Assembly: GCA_012841305.1 (NCBI GenBank)
Contig: DUVA01000025.1
Location: 1-34,202, forward strand
Reading direction: 5' to 3'
From: Bacillota bacterium
GTDB taxonomy: Bacteria; Bacillota; SHA-98; UBA4971
DNA length: 34,202 nt
Below, piece by piece: positions 18,404-28,898 of this stretch (its first letter is position 1; each line of letters opens with the position of its first letter). The notes beneath the pieces were generated by a model, which saw only the letters and a program-made list of their open reading frames with translations, was not told the origin of the DNA and did not search any database. The translations under genes and the position numbers were made by a program.

Positions 18404-19546
18404 CTATACCTCCTTCAGCGCAGTGAGGATTTGGTCCGGGGAAATGGGCTCTGCATCGACCCTGGTAAGGCTTATGACTTTCGTCTTGCCCTTGGAAGCC
18501 CGCTCAACCTCACGGACTAATTGCCCCATGTTCATCTCAGGGACAATTATTGCTCTCACTTTTGACGCGATTCTTTCCACATGTTCTTCTGGAAATGGCC
18601 ATAATGTCTTCGCTTTTAGGAGGCCTGCCGAGATTCCCAAAGCCCGTGCGTCCCGTACCGCCTTCGCGCCTGCACGGGCAGTAATGCCATAGGCGAATAC
18701 TGCGATATCCGCATCTTCAGTCAGGACCTCGTCAACAAAGGTCACCTCTTGTTTCGCCTTATCTATCTTGCTGCACAGACGCCTTATCAGAGCATCCACC
18801 TCAGGCCTTTTCGTCGTAGGGAAGCCTGTCCGGTCGTGGGTCAGGCCGGTTAAGTGGTACCTGTACCCTGTCCCGAAATCCGCCATAGGCGGGACCACGC
18901 CATCCCCTGCATCAGCGTCAAACGGGAGGTAATCTTCAGGTTTACAGGTAGGACGCAGCCTGTTGACTATCTTTAACTCACCGGAATCAGGAATCACAAC
19001 CTTCTCACGCATGTGTCCGATGCCTTCATCCATAAGGAATACTACAGGAATTCTCCATCGCTCCGATATATTAAATGCCTCAACTATCAAAGTATAAGTC
19101 TCTGCAACGGATGTCGGACACAAGACAACAACAGGATGGTCCCCGTGTGTTCCCCACCTGGCTTGCATGACATCTGCCTGGGAGGGAGCAGTGGGGACTC
19201 CGGTACTTGGCCCGACCCTCATAACATTCACAATAACGCATGGGACCTCTGCGATAGCGGCAAACCCAATACTCTCCTGCTTAAGAGAAAACCCAGGCCC
19301 GCTCGTGGCAGTCATTGATTTCACTCCTGTGAGTGAGGCCCCGATTATCGCTGATATGCTTGCGATTTCATCTTCCATCTGTATAAACTTCCCGCCGACT
19401 TTCGGGAGTATCGCCGCCAATTCCTCCGCAATTTCCGTTGAAGGAGTTATGGGGTACCCGGCAAAGAACCGGAGGCCTGCTGCAACAGCCCCTTCGGCGC
19501 ATGCCTCATTACCTTGCATCAATCTTATCTTCGTCTTACTTTCCAT
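18404..19546 (-). CDS. korA: 2-oxoacid (probably 2-oxoglutarate):ferredoxin oxidoreductase, alpha subunit
   Basis: LMQGNEACAEGAVAAGLRFFAGYPITPSTEIAE, QMEDEIASISAIIGASLTGVKSMTATSGPGFSLKQE. Start moved to 19546. Confidence 0.94.
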   Translation of the reverse strand: MESKTKIRLMQGNEACAEGAVAAGLRFFAGYPITPSTEIAEELAAILPKVGGKFIQMEDEIASISAIIGASLTGVKSMTATSGPGFSLKQESIGFAAIAEVPCVIVNVMRVGPSTGVPTAPSQADVMQARWGTHGDHPVVVLCPTSVAETYTLIVEAFNISERWRIPVVFLMDEGIGHMREKVVIPDSGELKIVNRLRPTCKPEDYLPFDADAGDGVVPPMADFGTGYRYHLTGLTHDRTGFPTTKRPEVDALIRRLCSKIDKAKQEVTFVDEVLTEDADIAVFAYGITARAGAKAVRDARALGISAGLLKAKTLWPFPEEHVERIASKVRAIIVPEMNMGQLVREVERASKGKTKVISLTRVDAEPISPDQILTALKEV

Positions 19547-19826
19547 CGACACTACCTCCCCGGGTACCGGATCTCTCTTTCTTCCTGTCACCGGCAGGCA
19601 CCACTTGGATAGCTAAATCCGGACACATAATCTCACAGATTCCACATCTCGTACAGTCTTCCTCACGCGCTACCTGCGCCTTTCCCCCCTCAGGCCTCTC
19701 CAACACATTCTTCGGACAGAACGAGACGCAAATATCGCATCCCTTGCACCATGTGTCGTTGATAATCACCGGCCCGCTGTTTCCATTCACAGCCGGACCG
19801 GCATTACCTGACTTTTGCATTAACAC
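19536..19826 (-). CDS. korD: 2-oxoacid:ferredoxin oxidoreductase, delta (2x[4Fe-4S] ferredoxin) subunit
   Basis: CKGCDICVSFCPKNVL and CTRCGICEIMCPDLAI, immediately upstream of korA. Confidence 0.9.
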   Translation of the reverse strand: MLMQKSGNAGPAVNGNSGPVIINDTWCKGCDICVSFCPKNVLERPEGGKAQVAREEDCTRCGICEIMCPDLAIQVVPAGDRKKERSGTRGGSVDGK

Positions 19827-19862
19827 TCGCCACCTTTGTTTTATGATTCAGAGACACTTATC

Positions 19863-21563
19863 TCAAACTGCCGGATCAGCGCCGGGAACAGATTGGTAAC
19901 GCGTGTAAGGAGGCAAGAGCATAGGTGAGATCTTGTCTTTCGCAAGCCCTGCTTCCTCCAGTTCCTTGTGATACCTTGATACATGAGCCAGCGAGAGAAG
20001 CCCGGGTTTCACATGTCGTGCCCTCTCCGAGGCAGCGATACCTGCTCGCCTGCCGAATACCACGACGTCAAGGAGAGAGTTCCCCATGAGCCGGTTCCGT
20101 CCGTGGACTCCGCCGGAAGTCTCACCTGCAACGAATAAATTCTCTACTGTAGTGACTCCGGTGTCATCCCTTATGTCGACCCCGCCATTTTGATAATGCA
20201 ATGTAGGGAAGACTATGATAGGTGTTTTTCTCATGTCAATGCCAAACCTTGCATACTGGCGATACATGGCAGGCAAGGATCGGAGAATCGTGCCCTCCCC
20301 GTGAATCTTCTCTATCATGGGAGAATCCAACCACACCCCGGGCTGTCCGGTTTCTGTGACAATCCCCTTCTTCCTCTCAAGGCACTCACGAATTATGGCG
20401 CTTGAAACCGCGTCTCTGGTCTCTAAGGGGTACACGAACTGCTCACCGTAGGTATTAACCAGTTGTGCCCCGAGGCCCCGCACCTTCTCAGTAATGAGAA
20501 GGCCGACAATCTGCTCAGGGTAAGCAGCACCCGTTGGATGGAACTGAGTCGCGTCAAGGAAAACTAAGCGTCCGCCTAATCTATAAGCCATAACCAGTCC
20601 GTCTGCAGTCGCGCCATAGTGATTGGTGGTCGGGAAATCGTCAATATGAAGCCGTCCGAACCCACCTGTAGAAACCACAACGGTCTTGGCACGGACCACA
20701 AAGAATTCCTTGGTTTCGAGATTCATAAGGACCGCCCCTCGGCACGTGCCTTCACCGTCAGACAAAAGCTCTACAGCAGGGGAGAATTCCAATACAGGGA
20801 TTTCCCTGTTTCTCACTTCGTCCCTCAAAGTGCGCATTATTTCTGCGCCCGAATAGTCCCTTGCAGCGTGCATGCGCTTTCTACATGTGCCGCCGCCGTG
20901 CTGGGTGACCATGGTTCCATCAGGTTCTTTGTCGAACATGCACCCCAGGTCTTCAAGCCACTTTATTACCAACGGAGCGTCATAGACAAGGGCCTTCACA
21001 AGCTCCGGCTTGTTGGCGAAACCTCCTCCGCCCATTACGTCAAGATAATGAAGGTTCGGCGAATCATGGGCCTTATCTGCAGCCTGAATCCCGCCTTGGG
21101 CCATCATGGTATTGGCGTCACCGAGCCTCAGTTTCGTCGCCAATAGGACGTTTGCCCCACAAGCATTCGCCATGAGCGCAGCAGATGCGCCTGCACCGCC
21201 TCCGCCTATGATCAGCACATCAACATCGTAATCTATCTTGTCTAAGGGAAACTTGTCCGGATCCAGCCTGCTCCAGGATTCTAAAACGTCTACAAGCTCA
21301 TGAGGCATGACTGCTCCCCTAGAGACACCGACCTTGATGGGACGCATTGTATCAGGACGATAGTCCGGATGAAAGTTCTCAAGAAGCTGTTGCTTTTCTT
21401 CAGGGGTGAGTCGTGCGTGCCTTTCATCATACCGTCTCTGCCGGGTGGCTTCCACAGCCTGGATCAACTCGTGCATTTTCGGGGTATAAGACACATTCAT
21501 CCCCTCCCTACTCAGGCTCGATGTCCCTCTGGTTATAGAGGGCTTCAAGTTCTGCCCGGTCAA
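19863..21563 (-). CDS. Fumarate reductase/succinate dehydrogenase-type flavoprotein, soluble
   Basis: VDVLIIGGGGAGASAALMA, MMAQGGIQA, QFHPTGAAYPE, VAGETSGGVHGRNRLMGNSLLDVVVFGRRAG. About 110-aa N-terminal extension before the FAD motif. Confidence 0.9.
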   Translation of the reverse strand: MTGQNLKPSITRGTSSLSREGMNVSYTPKMHELIQAVEATRQRRYDERHARLTPEEKQQLLENFHPDYRPDTMRPIKVGVSRGAVMPHELVDVLESWSRLDPDKFPLDKIDYDVDVLIIGGGGAGASAALMANACGANVLLATKLRLGDANTMMAQGGIQAADKAHDSPNLHYLDVMGGGGFANKPELVKALVYDAPLVIKWLEDLGCMFDKEPDGTMVTQHGGGTCRKRMHAARDYSGAEIMRTLRDEVRNREIPVLEFSPAVELLSDGEGTCRGAVLMNLETKEFFVVRAKTVVVSTGGFGRLHIDDFPTTNHYGATADGLVMAYRLGGRLVFLDATQFHPTGAAYPEQIVGLLITEKVRGLGAQLVNTYGEQFVYPLETRDAVSSAIIRECLERKKGIVTETGQPGVWLDSPMIEKIHGEGTILRSLPAMYRQYARFGIDMRKTPIIVFPTLHYQNGGVDIRDDTGVTTVENLFVAGETSGGVHGRNRLMGNSLLDVVVFGRRAGIAASERARHVKPGLLSLAHVSRYHKELEEAGLAKDKISPMLLPPYTRYQSVPGADPAV

Positions 21564-22197
21564 GTTTCGTCATTTCGTCGAGGCTTTGGTCAAATGCCCC
21601 ATCCAGGATCTCCCCGACCCGGGACGCGAGATGCTTTGCCCTTGGCGCCACATGCCTCGCGTAGAGTCTTCTTGTAAGGATCGCAATGTTATACTGGACA
21701 GTCTCCGCCGGGCAGCGCGCTGCGCACAAACCACACATTAAACAGTCAAAAGACATGTCTGCAGCTCTGGTAATGTCTCCTCTCATTGCGGCTGCCATAT
21801 AATTCATGACATCCAGGTCTTGGGGGCATGCCTTGGTGCAAGTATTGCACCCTAGGCATCGTGTAAGCTCAGGATATAGTTTTACTACATCGCTCAGGAC
21901 AGGACGGAGCTTCTCCACGTCATAGGTAGCCTTATTCGCAGGGAAAACAGGTATTTGAGTCAGGTACATGCCGTCCTCTACCACTGTCTGGCATGCCAGC
22001 CCCACCAGGAGCCTGTAGTCGTCAGGCATTCGGTAGACAGTGCCACATGCGCCGCAGAACCCTCCGCGGCATCCACAACCGCGGATAAACTGATAACCTG
22101 CATACTCCATGGCCTTCATTATTGTAAGGCCTTTTGGAACCTCATAAGCCTTGCCCATAATGAAGATTCTGACTTTCTCTTCTTCCATCCCCCTCAC
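21508..22197 (-). CDS. FrdB/SdhB-like iron-sulfur protein ([2Fe-2S] plus two [4Fe-4S]-type motifs)
   Basis: GCGCRGGFCGACG...C, CLGCNTCTKACPQD, CLMCGLCAARCPAE. Alternative start MEEEKVR at 22188. Confidence 0.87.
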   Translation of the reverse strand: MRGMEEEKVRIFIMGKAYEVPKGLTIMKAMEYAGYQFIRGCGCRGGFCGACGTVYRMPDDYRLLVGLACQTVVEDGMYLTQIPVFPANKATYDVEKLRPVLSDVVKLYPELTRCLGCNTCTKACPQDLDVMNYMAAAMRGDITRAADMSFDCLMCGLCAARCPAETVQYNIAILTRRLYARHVAPRAKHLASRVGEILDGAFDQSLDEMTKLDRAELEALYNQRDIEPE

Positions 22198-22202
22198 CCC
22201 CT

Positions 22203-23309
22203 CTACCTGGGCTCAAGCTCTTCTTCCCTAAATGTCGTGAACGGGAGCTGATCCTCTTGGCTTCTGCCGGGGACATACTGAAGAAGGCCTTGGGTCCTTC
22301 CGGCCACCCCGGCAAATAGCGGAAACAACTTAATATTCACAGGGCACGCATCTTCGCACATACCACATGCCACACAAGACAGGGACATATGGTTCATACG
22401 CGTCAAATGATAAAGGAGCGTCTCTCCGGGAATCTTCAGGCCACCCTTCCTGCCTGCCCGCCCCAGGATCTGCCTTGTCTCATAATCAAAGACATCCCCG
22501 TCAAAAATACACTCCCTGCAATAACAAACCGGACATGCCACCCTGCAATTGCGGCAGCCTGTGCATGCTGCCAAAAGCTTGGCGACACCTCCAATTCCTT
22601 CGCCGTCCAGTTCAGCACGGGCCTTCTCGAAAAACTCCCGGTATGCCTTGTCACGCTCTTCCTTAAGCGTGGCAAGAGCGGATTGGCGCTTGCCGGCTAA
22701 GGCATCTCCATTTTCAAATCCCAGCTCTTCTATGACTCCTGCTATACCAGGGTCTAGTTCCGGAGAGAGAGAAACCAGCAAGCCACTTTCATCATCAAGG
22801 CCTATGTGTCCTATGTTGATACCGGGGAAAGCTATGTCAGGCGGGCAAGGATTCAAGCATACCTTGCATGCGTCGCGAAACTGAAGCCTGCCTACGTCAG
22901 AATAGGCTTCTTTGTATTCGTCTCTGTCAACCGTCCCGACACAATCAATACCGATAACCAAAAGATTGTCAGCCTCAGCTTGCTTGAGTTTCACAAGTTC
23001 GACAAGGGCACGGATCTCACACGGTTTGAGCAGGGCGCCGATTCTGCCTCGAGGTTTCTTTGAGACAGCTCGGGCTACAGGAGAAGCTCCGTTAACCGGC
23101 ATCACTCGTGCAAACGGTTCAGCCCTCTTTCTAATGAGCTCCGGATCTTTCGCCATCAGGTACGTGATAACCCCTGGCACAGGCATTACAGGGACAACCA
23201 TAGCATCCACTACGCCGAGCTCGAGCACTTTTGCGAGAAACTCGCCAAGCGCTCTGGCCCTACCTTCTTCTCCGACAGGGATCACAAGGTTATTCATGGC
23301 TGACGTCAC
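22203..23309 (-). CDS. FrhB/FdhB-like oxidoreductase with [4Fe-4S] motifs
   Basis: RIGALLKPCEIRALVELVKLKQ, VIGIDCVGTVDRDEY, CTGCRNCRVACPVCYCREC, CVACGMCEDACPVNI. Confidence 0.82.
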   Translation of the reverse strand: MTSAMNNLVIPVGEEGRARALGEFLAKVLELGVVDAMVVPVMPVPGVITYLMAKDPELIRKRAEPFARVMPVNGASPVARAVSKKPRGRIGALLKPCEIRALVELVKLKQAEADNLLVIGIDCVGTVDRDEYKEAYSDVGRLQFRDACKVCLNPCPPDIAFPGINIGHIGLDDESGLLVSLSPELDPGIAGVIEELGFENGDALAGKRQSALATLKEERDKAYREFFEKARAELDGEGIGGVAKLLAACTGCRNCRVACPVCYCRECIFDGDVFDYETRQILGRAGRKGGLKIPGETLLYHLTRMNHMSLSCVACGMCEDACPVNIKLFPLFAGVAGRTQGLLQYVPGRSQEDQLPFTTFREEELEPR

Positions 23310-23336
23310 ACCCCGATCTGGTCATCCGGACCGCTT

Positions 23337-23768
23337 TCACGTAAACCATATAGCCTTTGCAGGATTGGGACCCAGTGTCTTTAGAGAATCAACCATCTCT
23401 CTGACGGTTTCTGCAAACAGCGCGCCTTCACTTGCGCTGATGAACCTAAACCACACTCTCTCGCTGCCGATACCTAATTCATCCAAAACTTCTCGCAAAA
23501 CCGCCAAACGGCGTCTGGCTTTGTAGTTCCCGTTAACATAATGGCAGTCACCTGAGTGACATCCACCCACCAGGACTCCGTCCGCACCATCAAGCAGCGC
23601 CTTGAGGATGTACATGGGATCTACTGATCCCGAGCACATGACTCGGATCGGACGTATGTTTGAAGGGTATTGAATCCTCGATACCCCCGCAAGATCAGCC
23701 CCGGTATAAGTGCACCAATTGCACAAGAAAGCGACAATTCTCGGCTCGAAGTCTACGGAAGCCTCCAT
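23337..23768 (-). CDS. mvhD: MvhD-family iron-sulfur electron-transfer protein
   Basis: [62 protein letters not shown]. Start moved to ATG 23768 behind a GGAAGAGGGGG RBS. Confidence 0.92.
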   Translation of the reverse strand: MEASVDFEPRIVAFLCNWCTYTGADLAGVSRIQYPSNIRPIRVMCSGSVDPMYILKALLDGADGVLVGGCHSGDCHYVNGNYKARRRLAVLREVLDELGIGSERVWFRFISASEGALFAETVREMVDSLKTLGPNPAKAIWFT

Positions 23769-23808
23769 CTCGGTTCCCCCTCTTCCAATCCTCATCTGCC
23801 CTCTTGTA

Positions 23809-26800
23809 TCACGAAAACGCCACATCCAGCGCGGCCAGGAGCCTCAGCGCTTCAAACCCAAGATGTTCCGCTGCCCCTCCCGGACAAGCTACCTGGCAAG
23901 CTCCACACCCCTGACACCGAAACTCATCCACAACCGCAACGCGCAAGTCTTCATCAAGCGACCTGGCATCATACGGACATACTTCCACACAGATTCCGCA
24001 TCCTCTGCAAAGCCTGGCCCTTACATTTGATGTATTCTCTCTTGAATGCTCCACTCCTCTCCGCAGTCTCACCGCTGCCCTCACAGCGGCTGCCTCCGCG
24101 GAAATCAAGGCCTCCCTTACCGCAGTCGGAGCTCTTGCAGTCCCGCATACATATACTCCTGGTGTGAGAAAATCTGTAGGCCGCGCCTTTATATTGGCTT
24201 CCGTATAAAACCCCTGTGAGTCGAAGTCTATCCCTAGTCCTGAAGCCAAATCCGCGTCACCTGAACCTTCAACTCCGACGGATAACACTGCAAAATCTGC
24301 GGGAATGTGAAGGAGTTCGCCAAGGCCTTCATCATAAACCTCCACCAAAACGGGCTTTCCACTATCACCGGGCAACAGTTGGGGCACAGCATTCTCCGGA
24401 TACCTTATGAATACCACACCCATCTCCCTGGCTTGTTCGTAGAAAAGCTCATAAAACCCGGGCGCCCTCATATCTCGGTGCAGGATATATACTTCCGTTT
24501 CGGGACGGCAGGTCTTCATGCGAATAGCGTTCTTCAAGGCCTGCAAGCAGCATACCCGGCTGCAGTGAGGCCTTTCGGCATCTCGTGAGCCCGCGCATTG
24601 TATCATTACTACAGTTCTAATCTCACCCGGCAAATCCTCTAACCTAAGGCCTGCTTGATCAAGCTCAGCTTCAAACTCTGTTTGTGTGACAACCCCTGAC
24701 ACAACCTGGCCGGTAAAGGCCTTAGGAGGCTCAGCCTCAGTGCCGCCGGTAGCCAGGATAACCACTCCGCACTCACTTTCCCCTCTGGGGGTCTGGGAAC
24801 CGGCCTCGCGACTCTGAATCGTTGCCCGAAATCCTCCGTCAACACGGGATATGCGGGAAACCTCAGACGATACATGCACTTCAATGAGAGGATCTTGCCT
24901 AACTTCTTCACTTAGCTTATTGACCAGGGCCTGGACGTCCATGCCCGAAAGAGAACGCTTCACGGAGCAGGCCCTCCCTCCAAGAACAGGCGCCTTCTCC
25001 ACCAAGCTTACCTTATGGCCTAAGTCAGCCAAGGCTTTAGCTGCCCTCATTCCTGCGATACCCCCACCGATTACCAATGCACCTTCCGGGATAGGCCGTG
25101 CCTTTTGGGTTAGGGGTTTTCCGTGGCGTGTTTGCTCTATCGCCATTGCTACAAGATCCAAGGCTTTTTCCGTAGCGGACTCATCATCCATGTGTGGCCA
25201 CGCGCATTGCTCACGAATGTTAGCAACTTCTAAGAAGCCTTTCTTTATCCCAACCTCTTGAAGCCCTTCCTCCACGAGTAAGGCCACGTCTCTTGGTGAG
25301 CATCCGGCTATAATTACTTTGTCCACAGGATCTTGCTTAATGCCGGCCAGCAGCGCTTCAACACCCCGGTCCATGCACATATCCGGGATCTCCATTGCAG
25401 TTACGACTTGGTCTTGCTCCTTTGCCCATTTGACAATCTTGTCAATATCCAGGCCGTCCATGGAGGGTTTGCACCTGCACACAAAAACGCCGATTCTCTC
25501 TTCGTCCGGCTCGCGTTCATCTGATTCAACGTCATCTGCGATCTCTATGGGTCCTGGCTTTGGCATCGGAGTAGCCTCACGCGCACAAGGAGACCCTGCC
25601 GTAGTCAGTACATCTTTCAACGCGTGAAACGCGCACGCCCCGGACCACATGATTGCAGTTGGAATATCCTGCGGCTCAACACCTCCGCCGCATACGTATA
25701 TTCCCTCCCTCTCTGTGGCAACCGGGGAAAACCCGGTAACATCTGAACCAAGATACCCAAACAGTCCCTTCTCAATCCCTAAAGCCTGTGACAACTCGTC
25801 TATTCCGTCAGGCGGGGTAAAACCCGTTGAGAGCACAGCCAAATCAAATTCCTCACGGGACACCGCCCCATCCGTCTCCACCGAGACATAAACATGTTCA
25901 TTTCCCGGCTCAACACACGAGACTCTACACGGCACAAACTCCACACCCAGGCCTTTGGCTTTTTCGTAGTACTCCTCGAACCCTTTCCCACACGCCCTTA
26001 TATCTATGAAGAAGACCTTTACAACTGCGTCAGGCATCAACTCCTTGAGTTTCATAGCTTCCTTAATCGCGTACATACAGCACACAGCTGAGCAATACGG
26101 AACCTCACCCGCCCTATCGCGAGAGCCAATACATTGGACAAAAGCTATTCTTCGTGGAATCCTACAGCCAGGCCCACGGATTAGCCTGCCTCCTGTCGGG
26201 CCGGACGGGCTGAGAAGCCTTTCCAGTTCCAGCCCGGTAATGACGTTTTCAGTGCAACCGTATCCGTATTCCTTGCGGGTCAGAGGGTCATAATGCCCCA
26301 GGCCCGGGCCGGCAATTACTGCGCTTACCGACACCTCAACGTCGCAAGGCTTGGCGTCAAGATTGATAGCGCCTCGGGGACATGCCTCTACGCATTTCCC
26401 GCACCTGTCGCAAGCGCTGTCGTCCAAGACGAAAACACCGGGAAGGCTCCGGTGGCCCGGCCGGTATATTGCTTTGTGGGGAAGCATGCCGGTGTGAGCA
26501 GGCACATCTACCTCAACAGGGCAGACTGCCTCACACTTCCCGCAAGAATCGCAAAGCGCCCGCCGGACGTATTCGCCCTTTTGCCCTACAGCAACTGTGA
26601 AATTACCTGCTTCCCCTTGTACACTCTTTACGCGACTATCAGTCATAAGAGTTATCAAAGGGTGGCGCGAGACCTCTATCATCGGGCAGTAAGCCTGCTC
26701 ACTGATGGCCATATTACAGACCCCACAACTCGCAGTGGGGAATGTCCTGTCCAACAGTGTGACCAGCCCACCGCATGTGGGAGATGAGTCCACAAGAAAC

Positions 26801-26907
26801 ACGTTGACCCCTGCTTCCGCCAGGGTCAGTGAGGCATGCATTCCGGCGACTCCGCCTCCCACGACCAAAACCGCACTGGCATTATTTGCGCGTCCTACTT
26901 CCAGCAT
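23809..26907 (-). CDS. HdrA-family double-module fusion (two FAD modules plus multiple [4Fe-4S] motifs)
   Basis: Two FAD motifs ([21 protein letters not shown] and [21 protein letters not shown]), internal HdrA N-terminal-like domain IGVFVCRCK...[11 protein letters not shown]-terminal [14 protein letters not shown] / [14 protein letters not shown]. Likely start ATG 26907. Confidence 0.9.
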   Translation of the reverse strand: MLEVGRANNASAVLVVGGGVAGMHASLTLAEAGVNVFLVDSSPTCGGLVTLLDRTFPTASCGVCNMAISEQAYCPMIEVSRHPLITLMTDSRVKSVQGEAGNFTVAVGQKGEYVRRALCDSCGKCEAVCPVEVDVPAHTGMLPHKAIYRPGHRSLPGVFVLDDSACDRCGKCVEACPRGAINLDAKPCDVEVSVSAVIAGPGLGHYDPLTRKEYGYGCTENVITGLELERLLSPSGPTGGRLIRGPGCRIPRRIAFVQCIGSRDRAGEVPYCSAVCCMYAIKEAMKLKELMPDAVVKVFFIDIRACGKGFEEYYEKAKGLGVEFVPCRVSCVEPGNEHVYVSVETDGAVSREEFDLAVLSTGFTPPDGIDELSQALGIEKGLFGYLGSDVTGFSPVATEREGIYVCGGGVEPQDIPTAIMWSGACAFHALKDVLTTAGSPCAREATPMPKPGPIEIADDVESDEREPDEERIGVFVCRCKPSMDGLDIDKIVKWAKEQDQVVTAMEIPDMCMDRGVEALLAGIKQDPVDKVIIAGCSPRDVALLVEEGLQEVGIKKGFLEVANIREQCAWPHMDDESATEKALDLVAMAIEQTRHGKPLTQKARPIPEGALVIGGGIAGMRAAKALADLGHKVSLVEKAPVLGGRACSVKRSLSGMDVQALVNKLSEEVRQDPLIEVHVSSEVSRISRVDGGFRATIQSREAGSQTPRGESECGVVILATGGTEAEPPKAFTGQVVSGVVTQTEFEAELDQAGLRLEDLPGEIRTVVMIQCAGSRDAERPHCSRVCCLQALKNAIRMKTCRPETEVYILHRDMRAPGFYELFYEQAREMGVVFIRYPENAVPQLLPGDSGKPVLVEVYDEGLGELLHIPADFAVLSVGVEGSGDADLASGLGIDFDSQGFYTEANIKARPTDFLTPGVYVCGTARAPTAVREALISAEAAAVRAAVRLRRGVEHSRENTSNVRARLCRGCGICVEVCPYDARSLDEDLRVAVVDEFRCQGCGACQVACPGGAAEHLGFEALRLLAALDVAFS

Positions 26908-26936
26908 AACTCTTTTCACACCCTTGCTCGAGTAGG

Positions 26937-28898
26937 TTATATCACAGCATCTATCATCGACATTACCTGAGCCGTGTCCATATTCCTCTGACATGTGGCG
27001 CCGCTGGGACAGGCAACCTGACATGCGCCGCATCCCTCACAGAGGACTTCGTTTACCACAGCTAAACTGCGCCGTGCGTCAAGAGTCCTTGCGTCGTAGG
27101 CGCAAACGTCAATACACATGCCACAACCTGTGCACAGTTCTTCATCAACAACTGCAACTTCAGGTGTATGGGAAAGCGTGTCAGAGGAGAAAAGCGCGAG
27201 AACCTTCGCTGCAGCGGAGCCGGCCTGTGTCACCGAATCCGGGATATCTTTGGGCGCCTGGGCGCACCCGGCAATGTAAATACCCCTGGTAAGGCTTTCA
27301 ACCGGCCGCAACTTGGGATGGGCTTCAGACAAGAAGCCCCACTCGTCAGTGGAAATCTTGAGGAGCCTGGCAAGCTCCGTTTGGCCACGAGCCGGAACAA
27401 TGGCTGTTGCCAGGACCACCATATCCGCATGGATCTCGACTTTCTTATTGGAAAGCGTGTCAACACCGAACACTACTGTCTTACCGTCTTCTTCAAAGAC
27501 CCTGGACACCCTGCCCCTGAGGTAAAGGACGCCTTCTTCCTCAGTGGCACGCTGCACAAACTCCTCGTACCCTTTGCCTCCTGCTCGAATATCCATGTAA
27601 AATACGTACGGTTGCCCATCCGGGACTTTATGCTTATACAGGCGGGCATGTTTTGCCGTATACATACAGCAGATCTTTGAGCAATAAGGGTACCCGTTCT
27701 CTTGATCCCGCGACCCGACACACTGGATGAATACAACCTCTTTGGGTATCTTGCCGTCTGAAGGACGCCTGATCTCGCCTTGGGTAGGGCCTGAAGCTGA
27801 GTTCAACCTTTCGAATTCCAGCCCGTCTATTACGTCCTTTGCCACTCCGTATCCGTATTCTCCCACTTTAGTCTTGGGATGAAGATCGTAGCCTGTAGCG
27901 ACTACCACTGCCCCGACTTTCCGGTCAATGAAGGTGTCTTCTTCTTTGAAATCGATGGCCCCGACCGGGCATACTTTCTCACAGACCCCGCATTTTCCCT
28001 GAGTAAAGTGCCTGCATACTTCGGAGTTGATTACAGGCCTGTTTGGCACAGCCTGGGGAAATGCAATAGAGATAGCTTTTGTTTTCGCAAGCCCCAATTC
28101 AAAATCGGAATCTGTCTTCACGGGGCACTTCTCCATACAAAGCCCGCAGCCATTGCATACATCCCAGTTCACATACGCTGCCTTTCGTCTTATTGTCACG
28201 TCGAAGTTACCTACGTACCCGGAAATCGAATGGATTTCGCTGTTTGTGAAAAGGTCTATGTTTGGATGGGATCCCACTTCTGAGGATTTCGGTGTCAGAA
28301 TACATTGGGAGCAGTCCAGAGTCGGGAAAGTCTCTGAGAGTTGCGCCATGTGGCCTCCTATATAAGGAAGCCGATCTACAAGGGAAACTCTATACCCGGC
28401 ATCAGCGATATCCAAAGCAGCTTGCATCCCTGCAATTCCTGCGCCGATCACCAAGGCTTGCCTGGTAACAGGTATCGAGAGAGACGATAACTCTTGGTTC
28501 TTCCTAACTTTCTCCGCGGAAGCCTTGATAATCTCCAAGGCCTTTTGCGTAGCCTTCTCCGGCTCACCCCTGTGAGGCCAACTGCACTGTTCACGTATGT
28601 TGGCCATCTCACATCTAAACGGATTCAGGCCTGCAGCTTCAGCGGTTTTCCTAAAAGTAGACTCATGCATAGCAGGGGAACATGCAGCAACTACCACACC
28701 GGTAAGGCCCTTATCACGTATAGCGTCCTTGATTAGCTGTTGGCCGGGGTCAGAGCACATATACCGGTAATCCGTTACGTATCCGAGACTGTCATAACCG
28801 GAGAGATCCTCAAGGACTTTGGGGATATCAACAACTCCACCGATATTCAAGCCACAGTGACAGATAAAAACACCGGTTTTCATGTCAAGCCACCACAT
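26937..28898 (-). CDS. hdrA: Heterodisulfide reductase subunit A-like protein
   Basis: GVFICHCGLNIGGVVD, NIREQCSWPH, ALVIGAGIAGMQAALDIADAGYRVSLVDRLPYIGGHMAQLSETFPTLDCSQCILTPK, C-terminal CTGCGMCIDVC / [11 protein letters not shown]. Confidence 0.94.
   Translation of the reverse strand: MWWLDMKTGVFICHCGLNIGGVVDIPKVLEDLSGYDSLGYVTDYRYMCSDPGQQLIKDAIRDKGLTGVVVAACSPAMHESTFRKTAEAAGLNPFRCEMANIREQCSWPHRGEPEKATQKALEIIKASAEKVRKNQELSSLSIPVTRQALVIGAGIAGMQAALDIADAGYRVSLVDRLPYIGGHMAQLSETFPTLDCSQCILTPKSSEVGSHPNIDLFTNSEIHSISGYVGNFDVTIRRKAAYVNWDVCNGCGLCMEKCPVKTDSDFELGLAKTKAISIAFPQAVPNRPVINSEVCRHFTQGKCGVCEKVCPVGAIDFKEEDTFIDRKVGAVVVATGYDLHPKTKVGEYGYGVAKDVIDGLEFERLNSASGPTQGEIRRPSDGKIPKEVVFIQCVGSRDQENGYPYCSKICCMYTAKHARLYKHKVPDGQPYVFYMDIRAGGKGYEEFVQRATEEEGVLYLRGRVSRVFEEDGKTVVFGVDTLSNKKVEIHADMVVLATAIVPARGQTELARLLKISTDEWGFLSEAHPKLRPVESLTRGIYIAGCAQAPKDIPDSVTQAGSAAAKVLALFSSDTLSHTPEVAVVDEELCTGCGMCIDVCAYDARTLDARRSLAVVNEVLCEGCGACQVACPSGATCQRNMDTAQVMSMIDAVI

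Noticed and set aside
21508-22197. Thiol:fumarate reductase TfrB
   Set aside because: No CCG motif in this protein; it carries only 2Fe-2S/4Fe-4S-type motifs.
22203-23309. F420-reducing hydrogenase beta subunit by name
   Set aside because: Family resemblance only. No Frh hydrogenase subunits are in the window and F420 use is not shown by sequence, so it is called FrhB/FdhB-like.
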